Assembly (NCBI GenBank): GCA_037013685.1
Contig: CM072891.1
Coordinates: forward strand, 12,252,501 to 12,316,500
DNA: 64,000 nt
Direction: 5' to 3'
From: Acridotheres tristis
Lineage: Eukaryota; Chordata; Aves; Passeriformes; Sturnidae
Part shown: piece after piece, positions 13,401 to 26,800 of the stretch
How the letters are laid out: the number at the start of each line of letters is the position of its first letter
How positions within the stretch are numbered: the stretch's first letter is position 1
Made by a program: the position numbers and the translations under genes
The notes under the pieces: generated by a model
The model's database searches: none
The model's input: the letters and a program-made list of their open reading frames with translations, nothing else
What the model was told of the DNA's origin: nothing

Positions 13401-15815
13401 ACAACAAAAGAAAGGCAAATTACTTCACTGACTTTGAAGGAATTTCAAAGTTCTAAATATTTGAAATTTTTCTTGTTGAAAAGTAGCAATTCCAGAATGT
13501 TTTACCTGGGTCACAGGTGAATTTGAAGAAGCTGCCCAGTAACTACATTGTCTGTATAGGCTTTGTCTAACATGGAGGTGAAGGTGTTGTAATAGAGATG
13601 TTTTTAGGGAATGGGATGAAGCATGATGTATTGCAATATTTGTTAATGCAGCCGTTTTTGATTAGAAGTGCATAAGCAGGTTAGAGCACAGAGGAGCACC
13701 TGCTCCCTGGCCACTGAGTATCAAAGTGTTGATGAAACAACAGAGTATCTTTGTGTGAGTTCAAACGTCTGAATAACCAGCAGCTGGGTTTTCTCCGTGT
13801 AAAATTGCAAGCATTCTTCTCATATCATACTATCCTCCCGTGCATTCCCTCTCATTTGCTTCAGTCCCTCCCTGAAAACTTCTATTTTGAGGGCAGAGTC
13901 TGCCAAAGATGCATTGGCAAGATGAGCAAATTCTCCCTCTGAAGAGTTGGTGTCACTCATTAGCATTTGAGAAGGGTGATTGTAAATAAACAGCAAATTA
14001 TTTTGAGTTTTATGTAGTATTACTAGTAATGTATAGAAGGACATGCAGCTTTGTGGATAAGATAGAGATAGCATTATTGTTTAGAAAGAATGGATCCCTG
14101 CACCCAGTTAAATGCTTGGCCCTTTATCCCAGAAGCCTTACTGAAACAAGAACAACTGACACTATCCTTATCTTAGCATTACCTCTGGTGTCCAAGGACA
14201 CCTCTAGTGTCCTTGGTTTTTTTCAGTTGATCTTACCAGGTGAAAGAGAGCCAAGAAAATACATGTGTGTGTCCTGTAGAGTTGTCCCGTATTCAGTTAA
14301 GTGCTGTTGTCAGTAATGCATGCTATGATCCCACACTGTGTCTTTAATATAAATAAAGGGAATATACTGGACTGTATGTTCCACCCCACACTGCAAATGG
14401 GTTGCCCAGGAATACTGCAAGTTGAAACCTATTGTTTTAGAAATTGTACTTTCATTACCTTGGAAGCAATATAATTTTTCTTTCTTCACAATCATATTTT
14501 AAAATGGCTTTAAAACCAAACCACCATGCTTCACGTGGCTATGAAACATTTATAGTTAGTTTATTCTGCTTTGCACTGGAAAAAGGCTCAGCATTTAAGA
14601 TATCCTAGTGATTCAGTTTCTTGTGGTAAGAGCTAGACTGGAAAAAGAGACCTATTCTGGTCATAAGCCTAAGATAAATTGGAAACTGAAGGTGTTGTCT
14701 TCTCAGAATTGAATGCATCTGAGACTTTACTAATGCCTTAATTAAATCTGCAGTACCATGTCAGCACAACCTGATCTAATTGCTGGCTAGTGAGGTACTG
14801 CCTTCTTGCATCCTTCTTATGGCAGCTCCAGCACTTGTTCCATCTTGTGCTGATCTGTCTCAGCATGCTAAACTGGCAGCAAACTATTCAGTACTTCTGC
14901 TGCTTGAGTTAGTTTTCTCCCAGCACAGCACATTGAAATGTGCCAGTGCAAGGTCACAGAGAGGTGGAATGCAGAGTGTGGTACTCTGCACCCATGGCTG
15001 AACTCAAACTGCCAACAGTTCCTAAGTGCAAAAATCCCGGTGCTGACAAACCTGACCTTAAAATACAGGTCCTAGTGCTTTGGATTGATATTTAGTCTAG
15101 TCTAATTAGGTAATGTACTGAATAGATTAATATTTTGCTTTAAAACCTCCTTTAGAGAGTAATACACTTGTTGTGTTTATAGCCAGAAAGTACCATTAGG
15201 CCATGAAGTTTGACCTGTATAGCACATCATTAAACTTCACTTAGTAACACCAGTATTGAGCCAAAACACTTTTGTCTGACTGAAAAATAATTTGCATATC
15301 TTCCAGAAGGGCATTCAGGTTTGATTAAGTCATGTGAGCCTGAAGGGGCCGAAGGGCCCCTGGGAAAAATAGCAGGAGGAAGCAGTCAGCTGCCGGTGCT
15401 GCCAGAGCAATTAGGCTGGCCTGCAGCCCGGTCCCCGTGAAGTCCCGAGTTTTCATGGGAAGGAGGGCTTCTGCAGCCTGCCTGCTCCCCCACACCTTCT
15501 CAGGAAGGCTGAGCCACGTGTAGCTGCTCTGCAGACATGCACTAGGGTGGCCCTTGTGCACACTCCTCACTGCTGATGCTGGGAGCACAGTTGCTTGTGA
15601 AGGTGGAAGGGCCAGGTGAGAAAGAAATTGTCCTGACAGGTGAGAAAGGTTGTTTATTGGTAACTTGTGTGTTTTGTTGGAGGTCAGAGTTTACTAAGAC
15701 TTACTTGATTTTGAACTGAAACATCTCTTTGAGAGCCTGTAAAATCAGGTTCCTGAGCACACTACTACAATCTCAGCTTGTGGCAGTCTTTAATAGTGTG
15801 ATTATCTTCACCTGA
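10473..15815. other. AT-rich intronic DNA with one strong hairpin
   Basis: No exon or known repeat family was recognised. A perfect 10-bp inverted repeat with a 5-nt loop lies at 14192-14216 and is followed by a T run. A somewhat GC-richer patch at about 15340-15600 carries open frames but no recognisable protein. Confidence 0.45.
14192..14216. repeat. Perfect inverted repeat (hairpin)
   Basis: The arms CCAAGGACAC (14192-14201) and GTGTCCTTGG (14207-14216) are exact reverse complements around the loop CTCTA. Seven T residues follow immediately. No function is known to me. Confidence 0.8.
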
Positions 15816-15833
15816 TTTTTTTTTTTTTTTTTT
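15816..15833. repeat. Homopolymer T(18)
   Basis: An uninterrupted run of 18 T lies in intronic DNA. It may be a retroposon tail on the other strand or simple slippage; no associated element was seen. Confidence 0.9.
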
Positions 15834-17531
15834 ACTTTATGAAACTTATGGAGTTTTAAGTGTTTCAATCATATGTTAAAGTCAGTTCCTTATTCTTGTT
15901 TTTGACAAGCTAAGTAAATTACCACCTTGAGCCTCTCTCTGTGAGGCATGTTTTGTAAGCACATGATCATTCCTGCAGTGCCTCTGACTCCTTTTCAATT
16001 CAACCATCATTCCGAAGTTGTGATATTTCAGATTGGTCAAGTGCTGGTAACTGAGCCTCTCTACTTGACATTGCTGTGTTTACTCATCTCAGGACCATAT
16101 CATTCTCCTAATTGCATTTTTCTTAGCATTTCTCCTGACCACCTTCTTCATATGTCTTTGTAGAAACTATTTCCCCAGGTGGAGCCCTCTGCATTCTTTG
16201 CTTCTACATACAATGTTTCACATATGAATCTTTAAACTGCATGTGAGCTGACTATGCTCATGAGGTTTTTCCATGTTACTACTCACTCCTGTTAAATTTT
16301 TAGTTTCCTCAGTTTGTATATGGCTCACAAATGTTATACTCATTTCTTTTTCTCTTCTAGGCCATTAGTTGAAAAATTGTTATAAAATGTAAAACTGAGG
16401 AGGTATTCTTGGGGATTCCAAGAGAAGATCATCTCCTAAGCAGTGATTCCTCATCCTCATTTTGAGATGTAACAATTAATGTAGCTAGCTGTTGTTTTGA
16501 GTCATTCAAAATTTTTAATCACAGCATTGTTTATATGAAGTGTAATATCTCAGAAAACCTAACTGGTTTTTGATGCTTTTTTACACCTAGACTTGTGTTC
16601 CCCTTTGAAAAGATTATTTAATTCACCAAGAAACTTTTCTTCATGTTTCATAGATACCAGTAACTTACTGAAAAAATGCAATATTTCCTGTTTGAATATT
16701 TTATTTGGGAGTGCTATCAAAGTGGCCACAGTACAGATGCCCAGGTTATCTCAACTGGTGGCAATACTTTAAGTGTTATTTTGACCCCATCCTTGCTCTC
16801 ATCAGTATACTGTGTGCTCTTGTTGGGTAGGAATTTCACTCAGAGTAAGCCCCAGTCTTAGAATTTGTAAGTGCTGAAGTGACTTCAGCTCTTTTCTAGT
16901 CTTGTAAAATTTCCCAGGTGTTTCAGACTTTGAAAATCACTTCTCAGTAGTGCTGAGAGCTTGTCAACCAACCCTCTTCAAAATTCTCACAGAAATTAAG
17001 AACATCTGCTTTTAATTTTTAATATGTTAAGTACCACTCCACTACTGACATCCTCACAAATTATCATTGAAATGGAAAATGTTTTGGATTCTGCAGAAAA
17101 AGAAGGATGGTATGTATCAGATTAAATACAGCACATGCTTTTTCTGAACACTACCTGATTTTTCCCCATGTAGCAAAATGTCAAGAGGACTATCATTACT
17201 ACAGTTTTCTCCTGATATGCATATCATTATATTTGTCTTCTTTCCCCTGATTTTTTTTCCAGCTTCATTTTGTTTCTCTTCCCAGTTTTCTTCAAATTCC
17301 TGGCTTCTCAGTATTATTTGCTTCTGTCAGATGCTTTTTTTTTCCACATTGTATTATTTATTTTTATACTGCTTAGGAATCTATGAAAGATATTTATGCT
17401 AATATTAGATGAATCTTCCACTTGAAATATATCAGAAAGGTAGCTAAAATATTGTCAATCTTTGGCAGAGAGCTTAATCTCTCCCACTATCTGAATTTCA
17501 TCTTGGCTAGGCTGTGCACCTTTTGGAAAGG
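15834..17531. other. AT-rich intronic DNA, nothing recognised
   Basis: No exon, RNA gene or repeat family was identified here. Confidence 0.45.
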
Positions 17532-17847
17532 AATATATCACAGAATAAGCTGAGTTGGAAGGGACTAATGAGGATCATTGAGTCCAGCTCCTGGCCCTGC
17601 ACAAGATCAGCCCCAAGAGTCACACCATGTATCCAAACCTCCAGAACTCTGTCAGGCTGATGCTGGGAACACTTCCCTGGGAACTTGTTCCAGTGCCCAA
17701 ACACCCTCTGGGTGAAGAACCTTTTCCTAATATCCAATTTAAACCTCCCCTGACACAACTTCAGGTCATTCTCATGGATCTTATCACTGGTCAGCACATA
17801 GAAGAGATCAGTGCCTGCCCCTCCTCTTCCCCTCACAAGGAAATGTG
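17532..17847 (-). mobile_element. CR1 LINE 3' fragment
   Basis: The segment opens with ATCACAGAATAAGCTGAGTTGG and continues with the standard CR1 tail in reverse complement (GGGACTAATGAGGATCATTG, then CCCTGCACA). It ends near the CCTCACAAGGAAATG block. Only about 0.3 kb of the 3' part is present. The overlapping open frames on both strands at 17507-17866 are parts of this repeat. Confidence 0.9.
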
Positions 17848-20800
17848 CGATATCTCATCCAAATAAATTATGATACAAAAATGTGTCAATAAAGATGTTT
17901 GGCAGCACTGTGACAGTGAAATTTTTATGAAGTATGCAAGAATGATAAATATTACAAAGAAACTAGCATAATGCTTCAAAAGTGTTTGCATAATGGAGGA
18001 AGTGTTGATATAATTTATACAGACTTGAGGTAGTTTTCTGCACATTCCTGATTTTCGCATTTTTTGACATGTACAATGTTGTATTACTGTCATGTTTTTA
18101 AATGGCTTTTCCTTGAGCTTTTTGGAGATAAACAAGGTCTTACATTACTGAAATAATTGATGAATACCAACAGCCTGCTTACTCCATGTACTTCCATGTA
18201 CTGAAGAAATTCCATAGCAGGTGGTTCTTCTTAGTTCATTTTATAACTTGTGTATAAAATTAAGTAACAGCTTGGACAAAACCTTATTCTATTCTTTGCA
18301 TGACTTCCAAAACATCTGAAGGAGTAAACAGGGAAAAATTTCAGTTTCAGATACAGGAATTTGTAACATAAGATAAAAAATTCAGTGCTGAGGCAATGCC
18401 ACAAATTTTCTAAAAGGGTTATTTTCTATAAATTGATTTATCTCTGCTCATCCTTGTTTTATTCTATAGAGTGGACAGATTTTTTTAAACTGTGGAGATC
18501 CAAAAGCAGATTTTTCAGTTTACTCAGGTTAGAGTGGTTTGCTATAATGATGTTTGCCATTTATAAAGCTGGATAATAAGTCTTCTAAATGATAGAAGCT
18601 GACAGCAAAAGCAAAATAAGCCTTATGTTGGCATGTCAGTTCAACTGTGGGTGGATTTTCAGAATTTTGTACTCTTTAGCTATTAATAACCCACTCTCTG
18701 CAGAGAAATCTAATCTGGTAATTTCAAAATTAATTACCACACTTCTAACCACCTGATAGTCATGAGTAACTCTTGAAAAAAAATCCACCCAAACCAACAA
18801 ACTCCAAAACTTCAAAAGGGTATGTACTCTCATTACTAGGAAAGAAAATTGACTTGTCTGGAATACCTTAAGGCAAACATGGCACTTTTGAAGGAGATGC
18901 ACCTTTCCAAGTCAAATACATAAACGCCTAAGAGGGGGTGGAACTAGCTGCACTAATGACTTTTTTGCCCAGAGCAAGGGATGTTCCAATGTTTTTAATA
19001 AAATGCAGTTCTGATGCTAAAAAATAGAGGCTCATACACCACTGCTGAGTGCTCAAGTGACTGGTTAAAGATTCATTTGTCCTTAATTAAGGTGACCTTA
19101 AATTTCTTCACACGGTGGCTACTGGAGGATATAAGTGGAGGCACCTGACACTTATTCACTAACTTTAGTTCAAGATTTTACTCTTGTAAGAGATTCTTCA
19201 GTAGATAAATTCAGAATGATTTATCCCTTTAATACTCTAGCTTTAATAACCATAAGCTATTTCCTTAATGATTTAGAATTGTGTGATGCAGGAGATAGTT
19301 AAGCTTACTCTCCAGGAGATTAATTTCCTGCTTTTGCACTGGCATTGACTTCTTTTTTTTTAACAGGAATATTATGGATTTCAGTCACGTTTTCTAATTG
19401 TAGGTACTATCATTTATAAAACTTTGTCACTCTCTCCTGTGTGCTTTGGAGGAAGGGACAATTTGTGGATTGCATTATGAGGAAGGTGATGCTTTGCTTT
19501 CAGACATTGGAGAAAAGAGTTTGCCTGGGAGTCCTGTGGCCAGCTGTGCTGCAAGGTGACTTGCAAGGAAACTGCTTCTGCCCAAGGAAGACAACTGAGC
19601 CTGGTGGCCAGATAAGGACTGTTAGGTTGGCACTGGTGAGAGAAAGAGTAGTCCTTGCCTTCCTCTCCACTCCTGATTTTCTTCCCTTTCTTTATGGGGG
19701 TGCAGTTGGCTGTGTAATGAAGACAGCACAGAGCTGATCCAAACAAAAAAAAAAAAAAACCTGTAAAAGAGAAATTTCTTTTCAGTTTCATTAGTTCTTG
19801 TCCTGTTCGTAATGAGGTTTTATAGGCAGCTATGCTGGAATAATGGAGAGGATGGGAATGAAATGTAAGGGAGAATAAGACTTCTCTTTGCAGTAGAAGA
19901 CCCCGTGTAAAATCCGTGTTTGTATTACAGCTTTGTCTGATGGTGTTATAAAAGGCCTGGTAGGCCAGACCTGCCCTTAAGACCATCGAACTTCTTCAGA
20001 AAACAATTTATATATAACTTCAGATCTCTTGTTTGCAATTGTAGCATAAGCTATCAACAGCTTGTTGAAGTTATCTTGCCTGGCTTTAACTGCATGTGGA
20101 AGAGTGGGATCCAAAGCAGAACGATGGCTTGTTTATTGGCTTACCCAACATTTTACTGAAAACATCCTGGTTGCAGGTATTTCTAGTGTTTTCCTGAACT
20201 TTCCATATAAAAAATACTGTGGATGGTTAACTGACAGATATTAAATCCTCTGTAGTACAGGTCCTGGCATTTTTTCAGTTTATTGTTCTTCTGTTCATCC
20301 CAAAATTGTCAGAATGTTCTATTTTTTCCAAAAGCCCGCTGGTGCTACAGCCAATGAAGTAGCTTTATTCTTCTTCCTAACTCTCTGATGTACGTTATAA
20401 TTTGCTATACATACAGAAAACAGTTTGAACAAAACTATGCATGTTTTACTCAGTTGTTTTACAAGCAACTTTAATATCTCTCTGCCCTTCTCAAACTGTG
20501 AAAAAGGCTCTAGGGGAACCAAAAATGTTTGCCAAAACTGCTTAGCCAAATGCTTAAACATATCCTCCAACCACACTCAATAGTGCTTGGGCACAGCAGA
20601 CTCAGACTGAGTCAGACTGACAGTGTTTCTAGAATAGTTCTGTTTCAGATGTTAAAATTAGTGGATGGATAATGAAAACACCTCTGCTGACTGCAAGTAC
20701 ATTAGAATAACAGAGCAAAACACACCACTGCAGACAGTCAGGAGACTAACATTAATCAAGGTGTTCACTGGGGTTTTGTATTGAAGCTTCCCAAAACAAA

Positions 20801-23800
20801 CAAAACCACTGAAAACATTATTCAGGCTATTACCAATGGATCCTTAGTCTTGACAGTACCAGCTCAATACAGAGCTGGTTAGCCTGAGGATTCTTTCTCT
20901 TTACTAAGTAGTGCTATCTCTAGCACTCATCTTCTGAGCATATCCACTTGGATTAAAGTGCCTTCGTGTGGCAATACTTGAAAGCCCTCCTTCAGAATTT
21001 GTTGTGCCCTGGGTTTTAACTGAGAAGTTTATATTAAAACCATTTCTGTTTCCCTTGCCTATTCTCTTCTTCCCCTCTTCTTTACCCTTCTTTTTCCTGA
21101 GTAACTGTAGGGTGAGAAAAGAAGCAGTTTTGCATTTCAGTGCACTTAATGTAGCCAAGAGGTTTGTTCATTGCTGCTTTGTACTTTCAGGCAAAAGAGA
21201 AAATTTAGATTAATAGGTTGTTTATTCTTTTGCGTGTTCCTCAAATCAAAGGCATTGGATTGCATTATTAAAGCAGTTTTGTGTGGCAGGCTTGGAACTG
21301 TCCTCACTGAGCTGTACATGAAGAAAAACGATTGCTTTTCATCCCCCACTCATTATGCAGATTGGCACAGGAACACTGTTAAATGTGGTATCATGTACTA
21401 TCACTTAAAGACCTTCCTTCTGTACAGCTGATGTTGGGCTCCAATTTCACAGAGTGATCTGTCTTGGAACAGACAAGGAAAAACCTAGAAATAGAAACAT
21501 GTATGTCCTTAAATTCTAAAAATTTAAATACTAACCAGTTTAATAAACAGAGGTTTTGTTCAGAACACTAGTGACTGTCTGCTTTGCTGTGCTGTTAGAT
21601 CTCTTCATTGAAAATTTGGTTCATTTGTTTCTCATCCATTCAGTTAGCAATCATGCTTAATTTAGGCTTTCAGCAATAATCTACCCAGCCAAATTAATGA
21701 AAAAAATTTTCAGCATTTTGAGACCAGACCCATAATGGAAGGATCTAGCTAGTGTTGGGTAGCTGACTTAAATGCATGACTCTGTCCTATGGATGATCTG
21801 TACTGAACAGTGTCTTCTCTGGGTCTCCGAATACATTAGGTACTCTAATTCCTTTTTCATTCTGTGACAGCAGAGTCTCTCCTGACCCAACACCTTCTGC
21901 TTTCAAAGTGAAAAGTCTAGGGGACATAATTTAAGAGTAGAGGAGACAATTGTGCCTGTCTTAGGTAAATAGGAGGAAACAAGTTTCTTTGCCTTACTGT
22001 TCTACTTCAGCTCTATCTAATGTTCAGAGCAAGAAAACACTACATTCATTGTCTTATGAAATGGCAAGACTTCTACTGTGTGCAACACATCACTGTGGCT
22101 GGGTGCACAGTGGGAAAGAAGCAGTTTCACAGTTACCAGACTGGCTGAACCTCTGACCTTTCCTTGTGTAGTATCAGGTATTCTTCTTCAGTGTCAGACC
22201 TGACGCAGGATGAAGGAATTATGATTTTTCTTATTGTCTGCTGTGTTCCTGATTCTGCAGTCCCTTTTCCTAAATTAGAATCCTCTAGTTGGTGTGACTG
22301 AAATGTACATTTCTCTGAGATACCAGTGCTAGGTTCTCCAAGTCTCCCTCGAGAAAAGTGTTGAAAGTGAATGTTATGTAGTCTTGTTTATAAGGTACTC
22401 GGTAATCTTCCACCTGAATTATGTAGAATTTCCCCAGCCATTTTCTTATTTCACTTCTTGATGTTAGCTTGTATTTGTATCACAGATCACTGGGTTTTCC
22501 CTGTCAGGTAACCATTTTCTTTCTCCAAGGGATCTCTACCTTTTTGGGGAATTGAGAGTGCCAGTACTTTTTTTTTTTTTAGGGGTTGGTTTGCTTGTTT
22601 TCAATCTCTGCATAGAAAAGTGATGTACTAGTGTCATGTAACTGCTGTACCAGATTTCTGGGGACAGTATCATTTTTGGTCTTTTTAGACTTTTCATTCA
22701 TGCCATGTTTTCTATTCCCATTAATGCTTGTAGGCCATGATAGCCAAGTTCATAAAAGAACTACAGCTCTCTGTTTATGTTACATATCAACTTTTAACCT
22801 GTTATAAAATGCCTAAACATGAATAATTAGACCACTGTGTTCTTCTCCTGTATTCCTAGGCAGGGGAGAAAATGTGACTGGATCCCAAACATCCTATGTG
22901 CAGCTGTGTGTTTAATTTGTGACAAATATGACAAATCAGTGAACTGAACATCGTCACTTTTTTGAGAAAATAATAAATACTTTTTATCTTTCTGCTTAAA
23001 CATTCTAGATACTATTTTGCCTGCTTAAATTTGCTCCTTAATTCAGTTGTTTTTTTCCTTATAGCTTTTGGACATTTTTGAGTCAGATATGGCTGTTTGG
23101 TGATATATCATTATCATTAATCTTGTGTTGGTGACCAGTAGTATTTACACTTAGAAATACTAAAATACTGAAAAGAATATGTTATATTATCTAGTCAAAA
23201 CTCTTCTGTCCCTATTCCTATTTTGCATCTGAAGGCACATTACTACAGCAACAAATTCACTCCTGCGTCTCAACATATTCCTGCTATACAAGACACTTCT
23301 AGCAGTTGTATGGTTTTCCTTTTGTTTCTTGATAGGTAAAACAGAAAGCATTTTCAGTGCTTCCTTTTAACATCTAGAATAGTTAACATTTTTACTCAGA
23401 CATTGAAATTAGAATCTAATCTATCTAGCTCTGAAAGCTTTCAAATCTTCACTGTATTCATGGAAAGACTTTAGAGTGATACAGACAGCAGTTCAAAAAG
23501 AAAAGGAAATCAGAAGAAAAGCTAATTAAATTTCCAAATAATTCACTGATTTGTTATTTCGAACCTTAACTGCAAAGCAAGTAATGATCATCTTCCTTTT
23601 GCTGTGGCAGTGGCTGCAGAACTGTGTCCCCTTCATTCAGCAGAAGTCTGTTCTGGTCACAGCTGTGTATACAAAGCTGCAAGTGAAAATGAGATGTACA
23701 CATAAAGGCTCTCAGTCTATTTCCCTTTGTAGCACTCATCTGTTTGTTCTTTACCAAACTCCAGAAAACATCCTCCTAAAAGGAAAGCACAAAAGTAAAT

Positions 23801-26800
23801 AGTGAGAAGATTTATTTTTTCCCTTGATAAACATGTCATGCAAAGTGACTTTCCAAACATATCCCATTTAGTGGAGATAATTTAGAAACCTTGAACTTCA
23901 TCATTGTTTGCTGCCCACAAGCATGAATCCTAAAGGCCTCTATTCTTCCTGTTTCCAATTCCTGGATCAGTTGAGTCTTGTTTTGGCACATGGACCCATG
24001 TTCTCCAGTCCAAAGAGTCACTTTCTGTATGTTTTAATAACTGAGGAACTGCCTCTTGGATTTGTCTGCTGAATGTCTCTTAGGATTCTTAGAGATGGGA
24101 TATTTTTTGCTTTCCTTTGGATCTCCTATTTGTTAATAATTTCATTTAATCTTGAATCTCTTAAGAGCTAGCACTACTAGTTTTGGAGCCCTTAGTACTG
24201 CACGTAGGCGGGGACTTGGCACAGCAAAGCCTGAAACAGATCCAGACAGAAGATAATTCATGTGAAAGACAACTGAAAGGATGGATGCTACCTTTAAGCA
24301 TGGCATAAAAGTGAGAGGAGTATGAATTAATACATTCGTATAGCATCTCCTTTTTTACCATCCACTTTACATAAAGTACTGCTAAAATATGGCTACATCT
24401 GATGCAGTGAATTGAGATAGAGTTCTTTTGCCAGAAACACCAGGAAGCAATTTTTTTCCCATCAGGGCAGTATTAAGAAGTATTTCTAATTGCAGAGAGC
24501 AAATAGGACCTCAGCTTTCAAGCTTTGCTTTGAAAGATGCAGCACATTTCCTTTGAGTCAAGAACACATGCTGAAATATATTACATTTAAGTACTTGTCA
24601 CAGCTATATTGCTGTACGATTTGCACCATCTGATTTTCAGACTTGCTCCATAAGTCTTAACATCGAATGGGGAAAAAAGGGCAAATGTTGCAGGAAATAA
24701 AAGGAACATGTGTGTCCTAAGTCTTCAATGGCTGGAGATGCTTAAAGAGCAGCTTTCATCTCACTTCTCCTCTGAGGGTTTACCATACTTGCATTTCCAT
24801 GATGGCTTTTTTTGCTGAACAGTCAGGATATTGTTGCATGGGAGATGAAAAAATGTAAGTGAAACCACAAAGAGTACAGTTAGGGCAATGTAGCTGAGGC
24901 CCCAGCTGCTAGTAGAGGTTAATACACTGTTACTCACTGTGGATGGCCCATCTCACAGACTGTTGTTATTAATGGATTAGTCAGCAGTAACTGTGGGGTT
25001 TTAGTACTTCTGCCATCTTCTGTTCCAGCTAAGGACAGTCCTACATGTTTTAGAGATGGTGTTTTGTTTCTTTTTTTTTGTTGTCTTCTCAGTAGCCTGC
25101 AGAACAGCAGCAATCCATCCAGGATTCTACAGAAAATTGATCATGCTTCCTTTAGGAGAAATCACTTGCATATCATATCTAGTAAAAATCATCTGCTCAC
25201 TATGCTAAGTTATCATCCCACAACTAATCAGTTAAGTGATATTTCTTTTTATTGCTCCTGCTATAAAAATCCTTACAAAGACCTTGAAGAGCCTGACCTC
25301 GTTATGAGGCTGAAAAAGATTACAGAACTGAATTCTGTTTTCAGTTTCAACAAGTCAGGGTTACAGTAAGGATTCCTTTCTACAGTTGTCTTCCAGTAGA
25401 TGGCCTTTCATGCCCCTCTAGAAAGCACTGTGCAACAACAAGAAAGTGTCCTTTTCTCTTTCTGCAACAACTTGCTCTTTTGTCTAGTTTCTTACACTTC
25501 TCTGATTACCATAATATATGCATAGCATCAGTGTTAGGGCATAATGCTTGAATATTTAGGGCATTTGCCTGAACTTTCTTCCAGCAAAATATTCTTAACT
25601 TGTGGTTCATGGTAGATGGTCCATTGAAGTTTATTTAGCTGTTAAATAGGTGACATTTAAGTTAAACTTTGACAAAGATGCATGATGTCCATAAAAAACT
25701 TTTAGGACTAATGGAAAAGTTTAGAACTTTCTTAAAGAAACGTAAAAAATATTTGTTTAATTTTTTAGAAATTAATATCTATGTTAAATTCTTATTAGAT
25801 ATGTATTTCTCCATGTGAAATACAGAGAAAACTAACATTCTTTCTCTTTCTTTTCAATCTTAAAAAAAAATTACACATAGCTCAGTAGAGTATTGTAAGA
25901 GTTAAAATCAAGGGACATTACAGAACCTTAGCCAAAAGCATACCCTTAAAAGGGGCAGTTGGATGCCTTGTTGTTTCAGGTTTCTCTTAGTGCATTCATT
26001 CTGTTCTGTATTCAGACCAGTTCTGTAGTGGTGGTCATTTACAATCATTAATCTAGCTCATTGATATTGTAATGGGCTCAAAGCATTCTCTGTGAAGCTT
26101 ACATGCTCCACTGCATTTCCTTCTAAATAACTAATGATGACTTCTTCAGTCTTGTCATTAACCAGATTACCTTTCTCCAGCCACTTGTCTTATGGATTTG
26201 CTTTGTTTGAAGTTCATTTTCTTTTAAAGTTTTTACACTCATAAAAGAGAGTCAATATTGGTGTGTTTAAGGGCATTTTACATGACTGAACAACGCTGCC
26301 CAAGCATGGGTCCAGATACCATACTTACTTTTATGAGTAGAGACTTTAACTGTTGACTCAGAGGCTCCTAAAAAAAATGCCCTTTCTTTTCAGACTGTTT
26401 TTTTTAGGCAATATAATTTGTGAAAGAAAACTGGAGAAAACTGTCCCACAGTCTGGGTACCTGGGATAATACTGCATAGCTTGTGTGTAAACCTCTAGTG
26501 CATATACTGTGCAGTGAAGTCAAAGAATGGCCAGGTCTGCTGATGGCTTTCAGTTCTTGGGAGATGCATGTTGATATGAGGTAGTCAAATGGTTCCAGGT
26601 AAACACAAGTGCACAGAGAAAGATGTTCTGGATCTTTCAGTGCTTTGTGGATCACAACCAGCTTCTTGAGTTTCAACCACAGTGAGTTGACTGCTTTGTG
26701 TAATTGCATACTGGTGTCACTCTTGGTGGCATGTGGAATTCTCCATTCGTCATATGCCTGAACTTGTCTGCTTCATGGCTGGGCTCATGATGGATGTGTT

